A stretch of 8,805 nt of DNA from an uncultured Oscillibacter sp. GTDB lineage: Bacteria > Bacillota > Clostridia > Oscillospirales > Oscillospiraceae. This document shows positions 1 to 6,272 of this stretch, piece by piece; position 1 is the stretch's first letter, and each line of letters opens with the position of its first letter. The notes under the pieces were generated by a model. That model had not been told where the DNA came from. It ran no database searches and saw only the letters and a program-made list of their open reading frames with translations. The stretch covers positions 1 through 8,805 of the forward strand of contig CAJOQY010000073.1 in assembly GCA_905236835.1 (NCBI GenBank), read 5' to 3'. The position numbers were made by a program, and so were the translations under genes.

Positions 1-73
1 TAAATTTTCATGATTTCATCATCATTGATTGATTTTTGGTTCATATAATGCTAATAATTAAATCATCATGATA

Positions 74-82
74 TGATATAAT
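74..82 (+). promoter_or_regulatory. Putative extended -10 promoter of the metallophosphoesterase gene
   Basis: The sequence reads TGATATAAT, a full TATAAT hexamer (77-82) with the TG of an extended -10 element. It lies about 60 bases before the ATG at 144. The 17-base-upstream position (54-59, AATAAT) is not a recognisable -35 box, so recognition would rest on the extended -10. An 8-bp palindrome ATCATGAT (65-72) and the pair ATCAT/ATGAT (65-69, 73-77) abut or overlap it and could be an operator. A second TATAAT at 44-49 has no good -35 and no TG. The rest of 1-143 holds no gene that I can see. Confidence 0.5.
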
Positions 83-143
83 AATATTAATATAAAATCT
101 TGATAACGCGTACTGTCAGGGAATCCGGAGAGGGGATGTCAAT

Positions 144-1016
144 ATGCCGGGGAAAACGGGAAAACGCGAACGGCGTTTGAAGCCGTTTTATCGAATCGCG
201 CGATTGATATTAATCATATACGCAATCGCGCTGTTTTTCCGGTGGAGCAATCACAGTTTACAGGTCACGCGGTGGAAAGCCGTATTCCCGGATTTGCCGG
301 ACGGCTTTGATCATTGCCGGATTGTCATCCTCGCCGATCTGCACGGCGCGGAATTTGGGGAAAATAATCAAAAATTATTTCAGACAATCGCGAAGCAATC
401 GCCGGAGTATATATTTTATCTTGGCGATTTGGAGGACTCGTTTCGAGGGCCTGTCGAGAATTACGCGGAACAAATCGCGGACGGATTGTCAAAAATCGCG
501 CCGGTATTTTATATCACGGGCAATCACGAGTGGGCTATAGGCTCCGTTCCGCGCTTGAAAAAGCGTCTGACGGAACACGGCGTGACGGTTTTATCAAATA
601 ATTTTGTGATTTTACGGCGCGATCAAAGCGAATTAATATTAGCCGGTATCGACGATCCCAACGGATACGCCGGACAGAAATCGCCGGAAGCTCTGCGGGA
701 TGAAATTGATGATCTCTATGGGGATGATAAATTCTGGTTTCTGCTTGCTCATCGGAATGATTATTTCCCCAGAGAATATTACGCGCTGGGCGCGGACATG
801 GTATTCTCCGGACACGGACACGGCGGTTTAATCCGCCTGCCGTTCACGGATGGGCTGGTATCCACAAGCCGGACGTTTTTCCCGTCATGGACCGCCGGAT
901 TTTATGACAAAGGCGGTTCCCGGTTATTCGTCACGCGCGGCCTTGGCAATTCCGGACGGACGTTTCGTTTATTCAACCGTCCGGAAATCGCCGTGATTAC
1001 GCTTAGAAAAGCGTGA
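144..1016 (+). CDS. Membrane-anchored metallophosphoesterase (YkuE/YaeI-like)
   Basis: A calcineurin-like phosphoesterase of 290 residues. The binuclear-metal ligand motifs appear in order: DxH (D65, H67 in ADLHG), GD (G94-D95 in GDLED), GNHE (126-129), a lone His (H203 in LLAHRND) and GHGH (223-226, H224 and H226). This is the complete set for the family. The N-terminus is strongly basic (KTGKRERRLKPFYR) and is followed by one hydrophobic segment at about 17-33, so the protein is probably anchored with the catalytic domain outside the membrane. Relatives include YkuE/YaeI-type enzymes, some of which act on UDP-diacylglucosamine-like or phospholipid substrates, but the substrate cannot be read from sequence. 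The start is supported by GGAGAGGGG (127-135) eight bases upstream; another ATG at 136 is out of frame. A terminator overlaps the stop, so the gene is probably transcribed alone. Confidence 0.9.
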   Translation: MPGKTGKRERRLKPFYRIARLILIIYAIALFFRWSNHSLQVTRWKAVFPDLPDGFDHCRIVILADLHGAEFGENNQKLFQTIAKQSPEYIFYLGDLEDSFRGPVENYAEQIADGLSKIAPVFYITGNHEWAIGSVPRLKKRLTEHGVTVLSNNFVILRRDQSELILAGIDDPNGYAGQKSPEALRDEIDDLYGDDKFWFLLAHRNDYFPREYYALGADMVFSGHGHGGLIRLPFTDGLVSTSRTFFPSWTAGFYDKGGSRLFVTRGLGNSGRTFRLFNRPEIAVITLRKA

Positions 1017-1035
1017 ATTTTATTTTATTTTATTT
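997..1035 (+). terminator. Rho-independent terminator overlapping the metallophosphoesterase stop codon
   Basis: A perfect 6-bp stem ACGCTT (999-1004) and AAGCGT (1009-1014) closes an AGAA loop. It can be extended by a T.G wobble and a T-A pair to 997-1016. A U-rich tract (TTTTATTTTATTTTATTT) starts at 1018. The stem includes the last sense codons and the TGA, so termination is built into the 3' end of the coding sequence. The stem is short but the geometry is right. It would separate the gene from mnmG. Confidence 0.7.
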
Positions 1036-1041
1036 ATTATA

Positions 1042-1068
1042 AATTTATTATAAATTTTATAATAAATT
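1042..1068. repeat. AT-only perfect inverted repeat upstream of mnmG
   Basis: AATTTATTATA (1042-1052) and TATAATAAATT (1058-1068) are exact reverse complements around AATTT. All 27 bases are A or T. It could act as a weak hairpin, a DNA-unwinding or curved element, or part of the mnmG promoter, because TATAAT occurs at 1058-1063. No matching -35 box is visible. Perfect 11-bp symmetry is less likely by chance than the composition alone suggests, but A/T-only palindromes are common in such spacers. Confidence 0.5.
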
Positions 1069-1092
1069 ATTTTATCAAAAGTCGGTGAGGCT

Positions 1093-3075
1093 ATGCGGGA
1101 ATTTGACGCGGGAAATTATGATATTGCGGTTATCGGCGCGGGACACGCCGGAATAGAAGCGTCTCTGGCGGCGGCGCGTCTCGGTCTGCGCTGCGTTATC
1201 TTTACGATTAATTTAGACGCCGTCGGCAATATGCCATGCAATCCGGCGATTGGCGGGACCGGCAAAGGACATCTTGTCCGCGAACTGGACGCCCTCGGCG
1301 GCGAAATGGCCAAAGCCGCTGACGAATGCTGTATTCAGTATAGATTATTAAACCGGGGCAAAGGTCCGGCGGTATGGAGTTTAAGGGCGCAGGCGGACCG
1401 CAGAAAATATCAGGAGCGCATGAAACGCGTTCTTGAATTACAGGAAAATTTAACGGTCCGGCAGGGTGAAGTGATCCGGCTTGACAGAGTTCGCGATATG
1501 GATTATGATAAATCTCGCGCCTGTAACGGCAATCACGACGGGGCTTGCGCGGATCAGAAAAATCCATCCGGCGAAGATCAGCGATATAAATTAAAAAATA
1601 AATTTAAAATTTTACTGGCGACGGGCGCGGTATTTACGGCGCGGGCGGTCATTATCGCCACGGGGACTTATCTTTCCGGCAGGACGATTATCGGCGAATG
1701 CGTGGAGGAATCCGGCCCGGACGGAATGCACGCCGCTTATAGATTGACGGACAGCTTGAAATCTCTGGGCCTGCCGTTAAGAAGATTTAAAACCGGGACG
1801 CCGCCGCGCGTCAATCGCCGGAGCGTGAATTTTGACGCGATGGAAATCCAGCCGGGGGATGAAATTCCCGTGCCGTTTTCGTATTCGACAAAAAATCTCC
1901 CGGAAAATCGCGCGGTATGCTATTTGACTTGGACGACGCCCGAAACGCGAAAGATTGTGGAGGAAAATTTAAATCTTTCGCCGTTATATTCCGGCGTGAT
2001 TGAGGGCGTCGGGCCGCGTTACTGTCCGTCGTTCGAGACGAAAATCGTCAGATTCCCGGATAAAGAACGCCATCAGTTATTTATAGAACCCATGGGATTA
2101 AACACGGAGGAGTTATATATACAGGGCTTTTCGTCGTCCATGCCGGAAGATATTCAAATCAAAATGCTGCGCAGCGTGCCGGGATTGGAAAACGCGGAAA
2201 TCACGCGTCCGGCCTACGCGATTGAATATGACTGCATTGACCCGTTATATTTAAAATCCACGCTGGAATCCAAACAAATCCCCGGATTATACGGCGCGGG
2301 ACAGTTCAACGGTTCGTCCGGATACGAAGAAGCCGCCGTACAGGGATTTGTGGCGGGCGTGAACGCGGCGCGGCAATTGCTGGGACAATCGCCGTTTATT
2401 CTAACCCGCGCGGAATGTTATATCGGCGCTTTAATCGACGATCTTGTTACGCGCGGGACGGACGAGCCGTATCGCATGATGACTTCCCGGAGCGAATATC
2501 GCCTATTATTGCGCCAAGATAACGCCGATTGGCGATTGACCCGGCGCGGCTATGAAATCGGACTTGTCAGCGCGGAGAGATTGCGGGAAGTCGAGAGGAA
2601 ATATTACGCCGTGAATCAGGAAATCAAGCGTTTGGAACATACGGGAATCTCATCATCGCCGGAACTGGCGGAGTTATTAAAATCAAAAGGCGGCGCGGAC
2701 ATTCATTCCGGTTCTTCTTTGATCGCTTTATTGCGCCGTCCGCGGATCAGTTATCAGGATTTGGCGCCGTTTGATTCCGATCGTCCGGAGTTATCGCCGG
2801 ATATTCGGGAACAGGTGGAAATCTCCGTCAAATACGAAGGCTATATTAAAAGACAGCAAAGACAGGTGGAAGAATTTCACCGTATGGAATCGCGTATCTT
2901 GCCGGAGAATATCAATTATGATTCCATACAGGGCTTGCGATTGGAAGCGCGGGAGAAATTATCGGCGATCCGTCCTTTGAATCTTGGACAGGCGGCGCGG
3001 ATTTCGGGCGTATCCCCGGCGGATATGGCGGCGCTGTCGATTTATCTTGTTTCAACAGCGCGAAATATTTTATAA
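1093..3075 (+). CDS. mnmG: tRNA uridine-34 5-carboxymethylaminomethyl modification enzyme MnmG (GidA)
   Basis: With MnmE, MnmG installs the cmnm5 group on the wobble uridine of certain tRNAs, using FAD, NADH and methylene-THF. Family landmarks: FAD dinucleotide motif VIGAGHAG (13-20), [20 protein letters not shown] (46-65) with conserved Cys49, [10 protein letters not shown] (231-240), GPRYCPS with conserved Cys311, PAYAIEYDC (373-381), GYEEAAVQG (410-418), [21 protein letters not shown] (457-477), and the MnmE-binding helical C-terminus with YEGYI (581-585). At 660 residues it is longer than the usual ~620-635. The excess is an insertion at about 134-172 in the second FAD/NAD-binding part, where most homologues have a short hairpin. 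The ATG is set by conservation right after it, though the GGTGAGG ribosome site (1084-1090) sits unusually close, 2-3 bases. Neither mnmE nor rsmG is adjacent, unlike the common oriC-side arrangement. Confidence 0.97.
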   Translation: MREFDAGNYDIAVIGAGHAGIEASLAAARLGLRCVIFTINLDAVGNMPCNPAIGGTGKGHLVRELDALGGEMAKAADECCIQYRLLNRGKGPAVWSLRAQADRRKYQERMKRVLELQENLTVRQGEVIRLDRVRDMDYDKSRACNGNHDGACADQKNPSGEDQRYKLKNKFKILLATGAVFTARAVIIATGTYLSGRTIIGECVEESGPDGMHAAYRLTDSLKSLGLPLRRFKTGTPPRVNRRSVNFDAMEIQPGDEIPVPFSYSTKNLPENRAVCYLTWTTPETRKIVEENLNLSPLYSGVIEGVGPRYCPSFETKIVRFPDKERHQLFIEPMGLNTEELYIQGFSSSMPEDIQIKMLRSVPGLENAEITRPAYAIEYDCIDPLYLKSTLESKQIPGLYGAGQFNGSSGYEEAAVQGFVAGVNAARQLLGQSPFILTRAECYIGALIDDLVTRGTDEPYRMMTSRSEYRLLLRQDNADWRLTRRGYEIGLVSAERLREVERKYYAVNQEIKRLEHTGISSSPELAELLKSKGGADIHSGSSLIALLRRPRISYQDLAPFDSDRPELSPDIREQVEISVKYEGYIKRQQRQVEEFHRMESRILPENINYDSIQGLRLEAREKLSAIRPLNLGQAARISGVSPADMAALSIYLVSTARNIL

Positions 3076-3113
3076 AATTTTTATATCACAGTCTCTGACG
3101 CCAGTATATTAAT

Positions 3114-3143
3114 AATATTTTATAATATTTTATAATATTTTCA
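3114..3143. repeat. Short tandem repeat, 10-bp period, AT-only
   Basis: The unit AATATTTTAT is present in two exact copies (3114-3123, 3124-3133) and a third copy that diverges only in its last two bases (3134-3143). The period matches one helical turn, so the A/T tracts are phased and the segment may be intrinsically bent. It lies upstream of the probable murT promoter. TATAAT occurs inside it twice (3121, 3131) without a suitable -35. Confidence 0.75.
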
Positions 3144-3145
3144 CG

Positions 3146-3241
3146 AATGATTGTTTATATTGCGCGGATTTTTATAATATCAAGCCGGATGAATTGGTCG
3201 GGCGTGAATTGCCGGAGAAAGAGAGAAAAACGGAGGAATGA
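3146..3241 (+). other. Coding-like stretch without start codon upstream of murT (possible gene remnant)
   Basis: One frame reads 31 codons without a stop to TGA at 3239, with codon choices like the neighbouring genes (GCG GAT, CCG GAT GAA, CCG GAG). The peptide includes CLYCADFYNI followed by an acidic and basic tail KPDELVGREL. The frame is open back to 3116 but has no ATG, GTG or TTG before the ELVGR segment, and an in-frame TAA precedes it at 3113. A probable murT promoter lies within it. It may be the decayed 3' end of a former gene or a chance open frame. I recognise no family. Confidence 0.25.
3151..3178 (+). promoter_or_regulatory. Putative sigma-70-type promoter for murT-gatD
   Basis: TTGTTT (3151-3156), a 16-base spacer and a perfect TATAAT (3173-3178). 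The -35 shares TTG with consensus. It would give a leader of about 60 bases before the murT ATG at 3248, implying that murT-gatD can be transcribed independently of mnmG. No clear GC-rich terminator separates mnmG from murT, so readthrough is also possible. Confidence 0.5.
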
Positions 3242-3247
3242 TAGAAT

Positions 3248-4666
3248 ATGCGCGTATTTCTCGCGATATTGGTTTGTAAATTGGGACGCTTTGTCGGCAA
3301 ATTGATTGGCAAGGGAAGCTCTATGCCGGGAAAGGCGGCCTTGAAAATCTGTCCGGATATTTTGAAGCGTCTGAAACTGCCGGAAAAAATCATCGCCGTC
3401 ACGGGATCGAACGGCAAAACGTCAACGGTTGAGATGATCGCCGCGATTCTGCGCGCCGACGGAAAAAACGTGATTTATAATCAAGAGGGATCGAATCAGA
3501 CGGAAGGCGTCACGACGTTGTTATTAGCCAATTCCGATTGGCGCGGGCGCGTCAACGCGGATATATTATTATTAGAATCCGATGAACGATACGCCGCGCG
3601 GACGTTTGCGTATTTTCATCCCACGCATTTTGTGATCACGAATTTATATCGGGATCAATTGACGCGCAACGGACACCCGGAATCGGTTTATAACGCGCTT
3701 CTGCCCGCGATTGCTCCGGATACGGAGTTGATATTAAACGCCGATGATCCGTTGTCGTCGTGTTTCGGACGCGGACGGGAAAACGCGGTTTATTTCGGTC
3801 TGGACAGGTGCGATATTTCGGCGGACCAGCCGACGGGCGTCTATCATGACGGCGCGTATTGTCCCGTATGCGGGCATGAAATGAAATATCAATACGCGCA
3901 TTATAATCATATTGGCGCGTATGCGTGCGCGAACTGCGGACACGCCAAGCCGGAAACGGATTTCACGGGGACGGATTTAAATTTAAAAACCGGCGTGTTA
4001 GAAATTGATAATAGTATTAAAATTAATTTGGCGTTCCGGAGCATATATAATGTATATAATATTTTAGCGGCGTATGCTGTCTGTCGGCGCGTGGGCGTCG
4101 GCGCGGACGTGATCGCCAATACGATAGGAAATTATATCTTAAAAAACGGACGTATGCGGACGTTTTATCTTGGCGCGCGTCACGGCGTATTATTGACCAG
4201 CAAACATGAAAACTCAATCGCTTATGATACGAATTTGAGATATATCGCCGGACTGGACAAGCCATGTGTCGTTCTTGTGATTGTGGACGCGGTCAGCCGG
4301 AAATATTTCACCAGTGAGACAAGCTGGCTGTGGGATATTGATTTTGATTTGTTAAATCAAGCGCATATAAAAAATATTATTTTATCCGGACGCTATTGCA
4401 ATGACTTGGCGGAAAGATTTGTTTACACGTCGATTCCGGCGGACAAATGGCGCGTGATGGAAAGTATTCCGGAAGCGGCTCTGGAATTGCGGCGGGAGGA
4501 ATCGCCGGAAACATCAGGCGAACCCGAAGAATTATATGTCGTCACCTGTTTCTCGGACCGGGATAAATTTCTGATCCACACGGAAAAAGAGAAAGAGCGG
4601 GATAAAAATCAGGAATGGAATCAGGAATCAAATCAGGAATTGAGACAGGGGGAAAAAGCGTCGTGA
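3248..4666 (+). CDS. murT: MurT-like Mur ligase (lipid II isoglutaminyl synthase, ligase subunit family)
   Basis: MurT is the ATP-dependent ligase subunit that, with GatD, amidates the alpha-carboxyl of D-glutamate in lipid II. Seen here: P-loop VTGSNGKTST (51-60), TNLYRDQL (131-138), NADDP (164-168), a Cys4 zinc ribbon inserted in the middle domain (C205, C208, C227, C230), YNVYNILAAYA (267-277), and a MurT C-terminal (DUF1727) domain from about 300, recognisable from SWLWDIDFD (359-367). That last domain is divergent: the usual KNPxG segment after GR is replaced by TSKHENSIAYD (317-327), and the usual ND and DGxD positions before SWLWD read VD and SET. Residues 446-472 are a charged, Gln/Glu-rich tail with tandem repeats. 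The start is supported by GGAGG at 3232-3236. The gene overlaps gatD (GTGA). Family assignment is secure; amidation activity is uncertain because the GatD partner lacks catalytic residues. Confidence 0.88.
   Translation: MRVFLAILVCKLGRFVGKLIGKGSSMPGKAALKICPDILKRLKLPEKIIAVTGSNGKTSTVEMIAAILRADGKNVIYNQEGSNQTEGVTTLLLANSDWRGRVNADILLLESDERYAARTFAYFHPTHFVITNLYRDQLTRNGHPESVYNALLPAIAPDTELILNADDPLSSCFGRGRENAVYFGLDRCDISADQPTGVYHDGAYCPVCGHEMKYQYAHYNHIGAYACANCGHAKPETDFTGTDLNLKTGVLEIDNSIKINLAFRSIYNVYNILAAYAVCRRVGVGADVIANTIGNYILKNGRMRTFYLGARHGVLLTSKHENSIAYDTNLRYIAGLDKPCVVLVIVDAVSRKYFTSETSWLWDIDFDLLNQAHIKNIILSGRYCNDLAERFVYTSIPADKWRVMESIPEAALELRREESPETSGEPEELYVVTCFSDRDKFLIHTEKEKERDKNQEWNQESNQELRQGEKAS
4607..4654 (+). 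repeat. 12-bp in-frame tandem repeat at the 3' end of murT
   Basis: Three copies of a 12-base unit starting AATCAGGAAT (4607, 4619, 4631) encode NQEW, NQES and NQEL. A fourth degenerate unit (4643-4654) encodes RQGE and contains the ribosome binding site of gatD. The units form the extreme C-terminal tail of MurT, outside any conserved domain. The low sequence divergence between copies suggests recent slippage expansion. Confidence 0.8.
4647..4652 (+). promoter_or_regulatory. Ribosome binding site that fixes the gatD start
   Basis: AGGGGG lies 10 bases before GTG at 4663, the only well-placed start. The longer open frame from ATG 4615 would start within the murT repeat tail with no ribosome site and add 16 residues encoded by the repeats, so the GTG start is preferred. 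Confidence 0.7.
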
Positions 4667-5472
4667 AAGCCGTGAACGAGAGTGAAAATGAAAAGCGATT
4701 ATTATTTCTGTCTTTCTATCCGGATTTGATGAATTTATACGGCGGTTACGCGAATTTATTAATATTGCGCCGCCTGATGGAACGGCTTGGACGCGCCGTG
4801 ACGGTACGGGAAATCACGCCGGGGGAAACGCCGGATTTGTCGGATTTGTCGCAAGCGGATTTTGTATTCATGGGCGCGGGAACGGAACGCCGTCAGAAAT
4901 TCGCCATGGATGATTTTATCAGATATTCGGATTTGATCAAAAATCTCGCGGCGGATGATACGCCCATGTTGTTTTCCGGAAATTCCATGGAATTATGCGG
5001 AAAGAATATCACGACGGCGGACGGCGAAATCTATCATGGAATCGGCTTGGCCGGGTTTGAGACGGTCCAGCGCGCGCGCCGTATCACGGGCGACGTATAC
5101 GGCTATATGAATCATATTCCGGGGGATTCGGAGAATACAGCCGAAACGCCGTATCGTATCCAGATCGTAGGCTTTATGAACAAAAGCGGCATTATATCCG
5201 GCGTGGAGACGCCGCTGTTAAATATTCTTGACATGGGTTTCGGCAATGAGTTTGAAAAAGGCCCGGAGGGATTTCAGATCAAAAATATTATCGGATCTGA
5301 ATTAACAGGGCCGATACTGGTCAAAAATCCGTGTATATTGGAAAAAATCGCCGCCGCGATTTTCACGCGGCGGGGACTGCCATTGCCGGACGAATGGCCG
5401 ATAGATCCATGGGCGCGGAACGGTTATGACGTGACTGTCCGGGAACTCGACGCCCGTTGTCATAAGCGCTGA
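4663..5472 (+). CDS. gatD: GatD-like class I amidotransferase homologue lacking catalytic Cys and His
   Basis: GatD normally hydrolyses glutamine and passes ammonia to MurT. From the GTG start this protein is 269 residues. It matches GatD along its length: FYPDLMNLYG (18-27), FVFMGAGTERRQ (67-78), the GKNITTADGE segment (113-122), ITGDVYG (141-147), FGNEFEKGPEGF (193-204) and GPILVKNP (216-223). However, where GatD has ICGGYQ with the nucleophile Cys (S. aureus C94), a gap-free alignment places Gly106 within FSGNSME (104-110). Where GatD has TYLHGP with the catalytic His (H189), this protein has SELTGP, with Thr215 at the His position. The only nearby Cys, C112, is six residues downstream of the nucleophile position. 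It is probably a pseudo-glutaminase that keeps a structural or regulatory role with MurT. Coupled to murT by overlap; converges on cobK with a 13-base overlap. Confidence 0.85.
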   Translation: MKAVNESENEKRLLFLSFYPDLMNLYGGYANLLILRRLMERLGRAVTVREITPGETPDLSDLSQADFVFMGAGTERRQKFAMDDFIRYSDLIKNLAADDTPMLFSGNSMELCGKNITTADGEIYHGIGLAGFETVQRARRITGDVYGYMNHIPGDSENTAETPYRIQIVGFMNKSGIISGVETPLLNILDMGFGNEFEKGPEGFQIKNIIGSELTGPILVKNPCILEKIAAAIFTRRGLPLPDEWPIDPWARNGYDVTVRELDARCHKR

Positions 5473-6272
5473 ATGGATTGATCATGATGATATAATTCCC
5501 GGCAAAACGCGGCGATGGTATCAAAATCAAAAGTTTCCCCGGTTTCTTCCGGTCGGCGGATTAAGATCAATTTGATTCCCGTGTTTTTGGCCGCCGTGAG
5601 TTTCTCCGGGAATCCCCCGGCTTGTCCGCCGTCTTTCGTGACAAGATATGAAATCTGAAATTGCCGGATCATCGCCTGATTGAATTCAACGGAAAACGGC
5701 CCTTGCGCGGCGATAATATTCCGGCGCGGGATTTTTAAATTCTCACAGGCGGACAGCCCCTCATGGGTGGGCAGAATCCGGGGGAATAATCGCTCCGGAT
5801 TGATATAATTTTCATGATTTGGATTCTGAAATCCCGCGAAAATATTTAATTCTTTCGCGCCGATGGTTAATAATATATTTTGATTGTCCGCCGTTTTCGA
5901 CAGATATTCCGCCGCGCGCGTCAAATTCGGCGTGATCGTCATATCCGGATCTCCGGGTAAAACGCTTTCCGGACGCGCCAAGCGGCGATAAGCCACGCCG
6001 GATTGGATACAGGCGGCGCGGATGTTGCGCGTCGCCTCGATTGCGTATGGATGCGTCGCGTCAATACAGGCGGTTATATTATCCTGTCGCAATAATTTGA
6101 TCATTTGTTCCTGATTCCGGCGTCCGGCGTACACCCGCACGCCGGATTTTTCGCCCTGTATTTCCCGTCCGTATTCCGTCGCCACGCTGACGGAAACCGG
6201 AACGCCCCAGCCGGATAATAAATACGACAATTCGCGGCCTTCGGTCGTGCCGCCAAAAATCATGATTCTCAT
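5460..6272 (-). CDS. cobK: Precorrin-6A reductase (CobK/CbiJ)
   Basis: CobK/CbiJ reduces precorrin-6A or its cobalt form with NADPH during corrin ring synthesis. The 270 residues carry the family's marks: nucleotide-binding FGGTTEGREL (6-15), AGR (49-51), IDATHPYAIEATRNIRAAC (70-88), RLARPE (97-102), LLTIGAKEL (134-142), ILPTHEG (166-172), AQGPFSVEFN (189-198), LVTKDGGQAGGFPEKLTAA (210-228) and RRPEE (239-243). Length is typical (~250-270). The usual VTK(D/N)SG has Gly in place of Ser. Its ATG overlaps the wecA stop as ATGA, and no clear Shine-Dalgarno precedes it, so translation is probably coupled. No other corrin gene and no cobalamin riboswitch is visible here, so the rest of the pathway must be elsewhere. 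No terminator is apparent; the 3' end runs into gatD on the other strand. Confidence 0.95.
   Translation of the reverse strand: MRIMIFGGTTEGRELSYLLSGWGVPVSVSVATEYGREIQGEKSGVRVYAGRRNQEQMIKLLRQDNITACIDATHPYAIEATRNIRAACIQSGVAYRRLARPESVLPGDPDMTITPNLTRAAEYLSKTADNQNILLTIGAKELNIFAGFQNPNHENYINPERLFPRILPTHEGLSACENLKIPRRNIIAAQGPFSVEFNQAMIRQFQISYLVTKDGGQAGGFPEKLTAAKNTGIKLILIRRPEETGETFDFDTIAAFCRELYHHDQSIQRL

Noticed and set aside
1208..1567. Minus-strand 119-codon frame inside mnmG
   Set aside because: Shadow of the conserved mnmG N-terminal coding region; Pro/Arg-rich composition typical of antisense of CCG/GCG-rich codons.
4615..4662. Longer gatD start at ATG 4615
   Set aside because: The added 16 residues are encoded by the murT repeat tail and lack a ribosome site; GTG 4663 has AGGGGG 10 bases upstream.
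5481..5496. Plus-strand ATCATGATGATATAAT, resembling the promoter element at 65-82
   Set aside because: It encodes the cobK C-terminus and has no -35 at the right distance; similarity of short AT-rich words is expected by chance.
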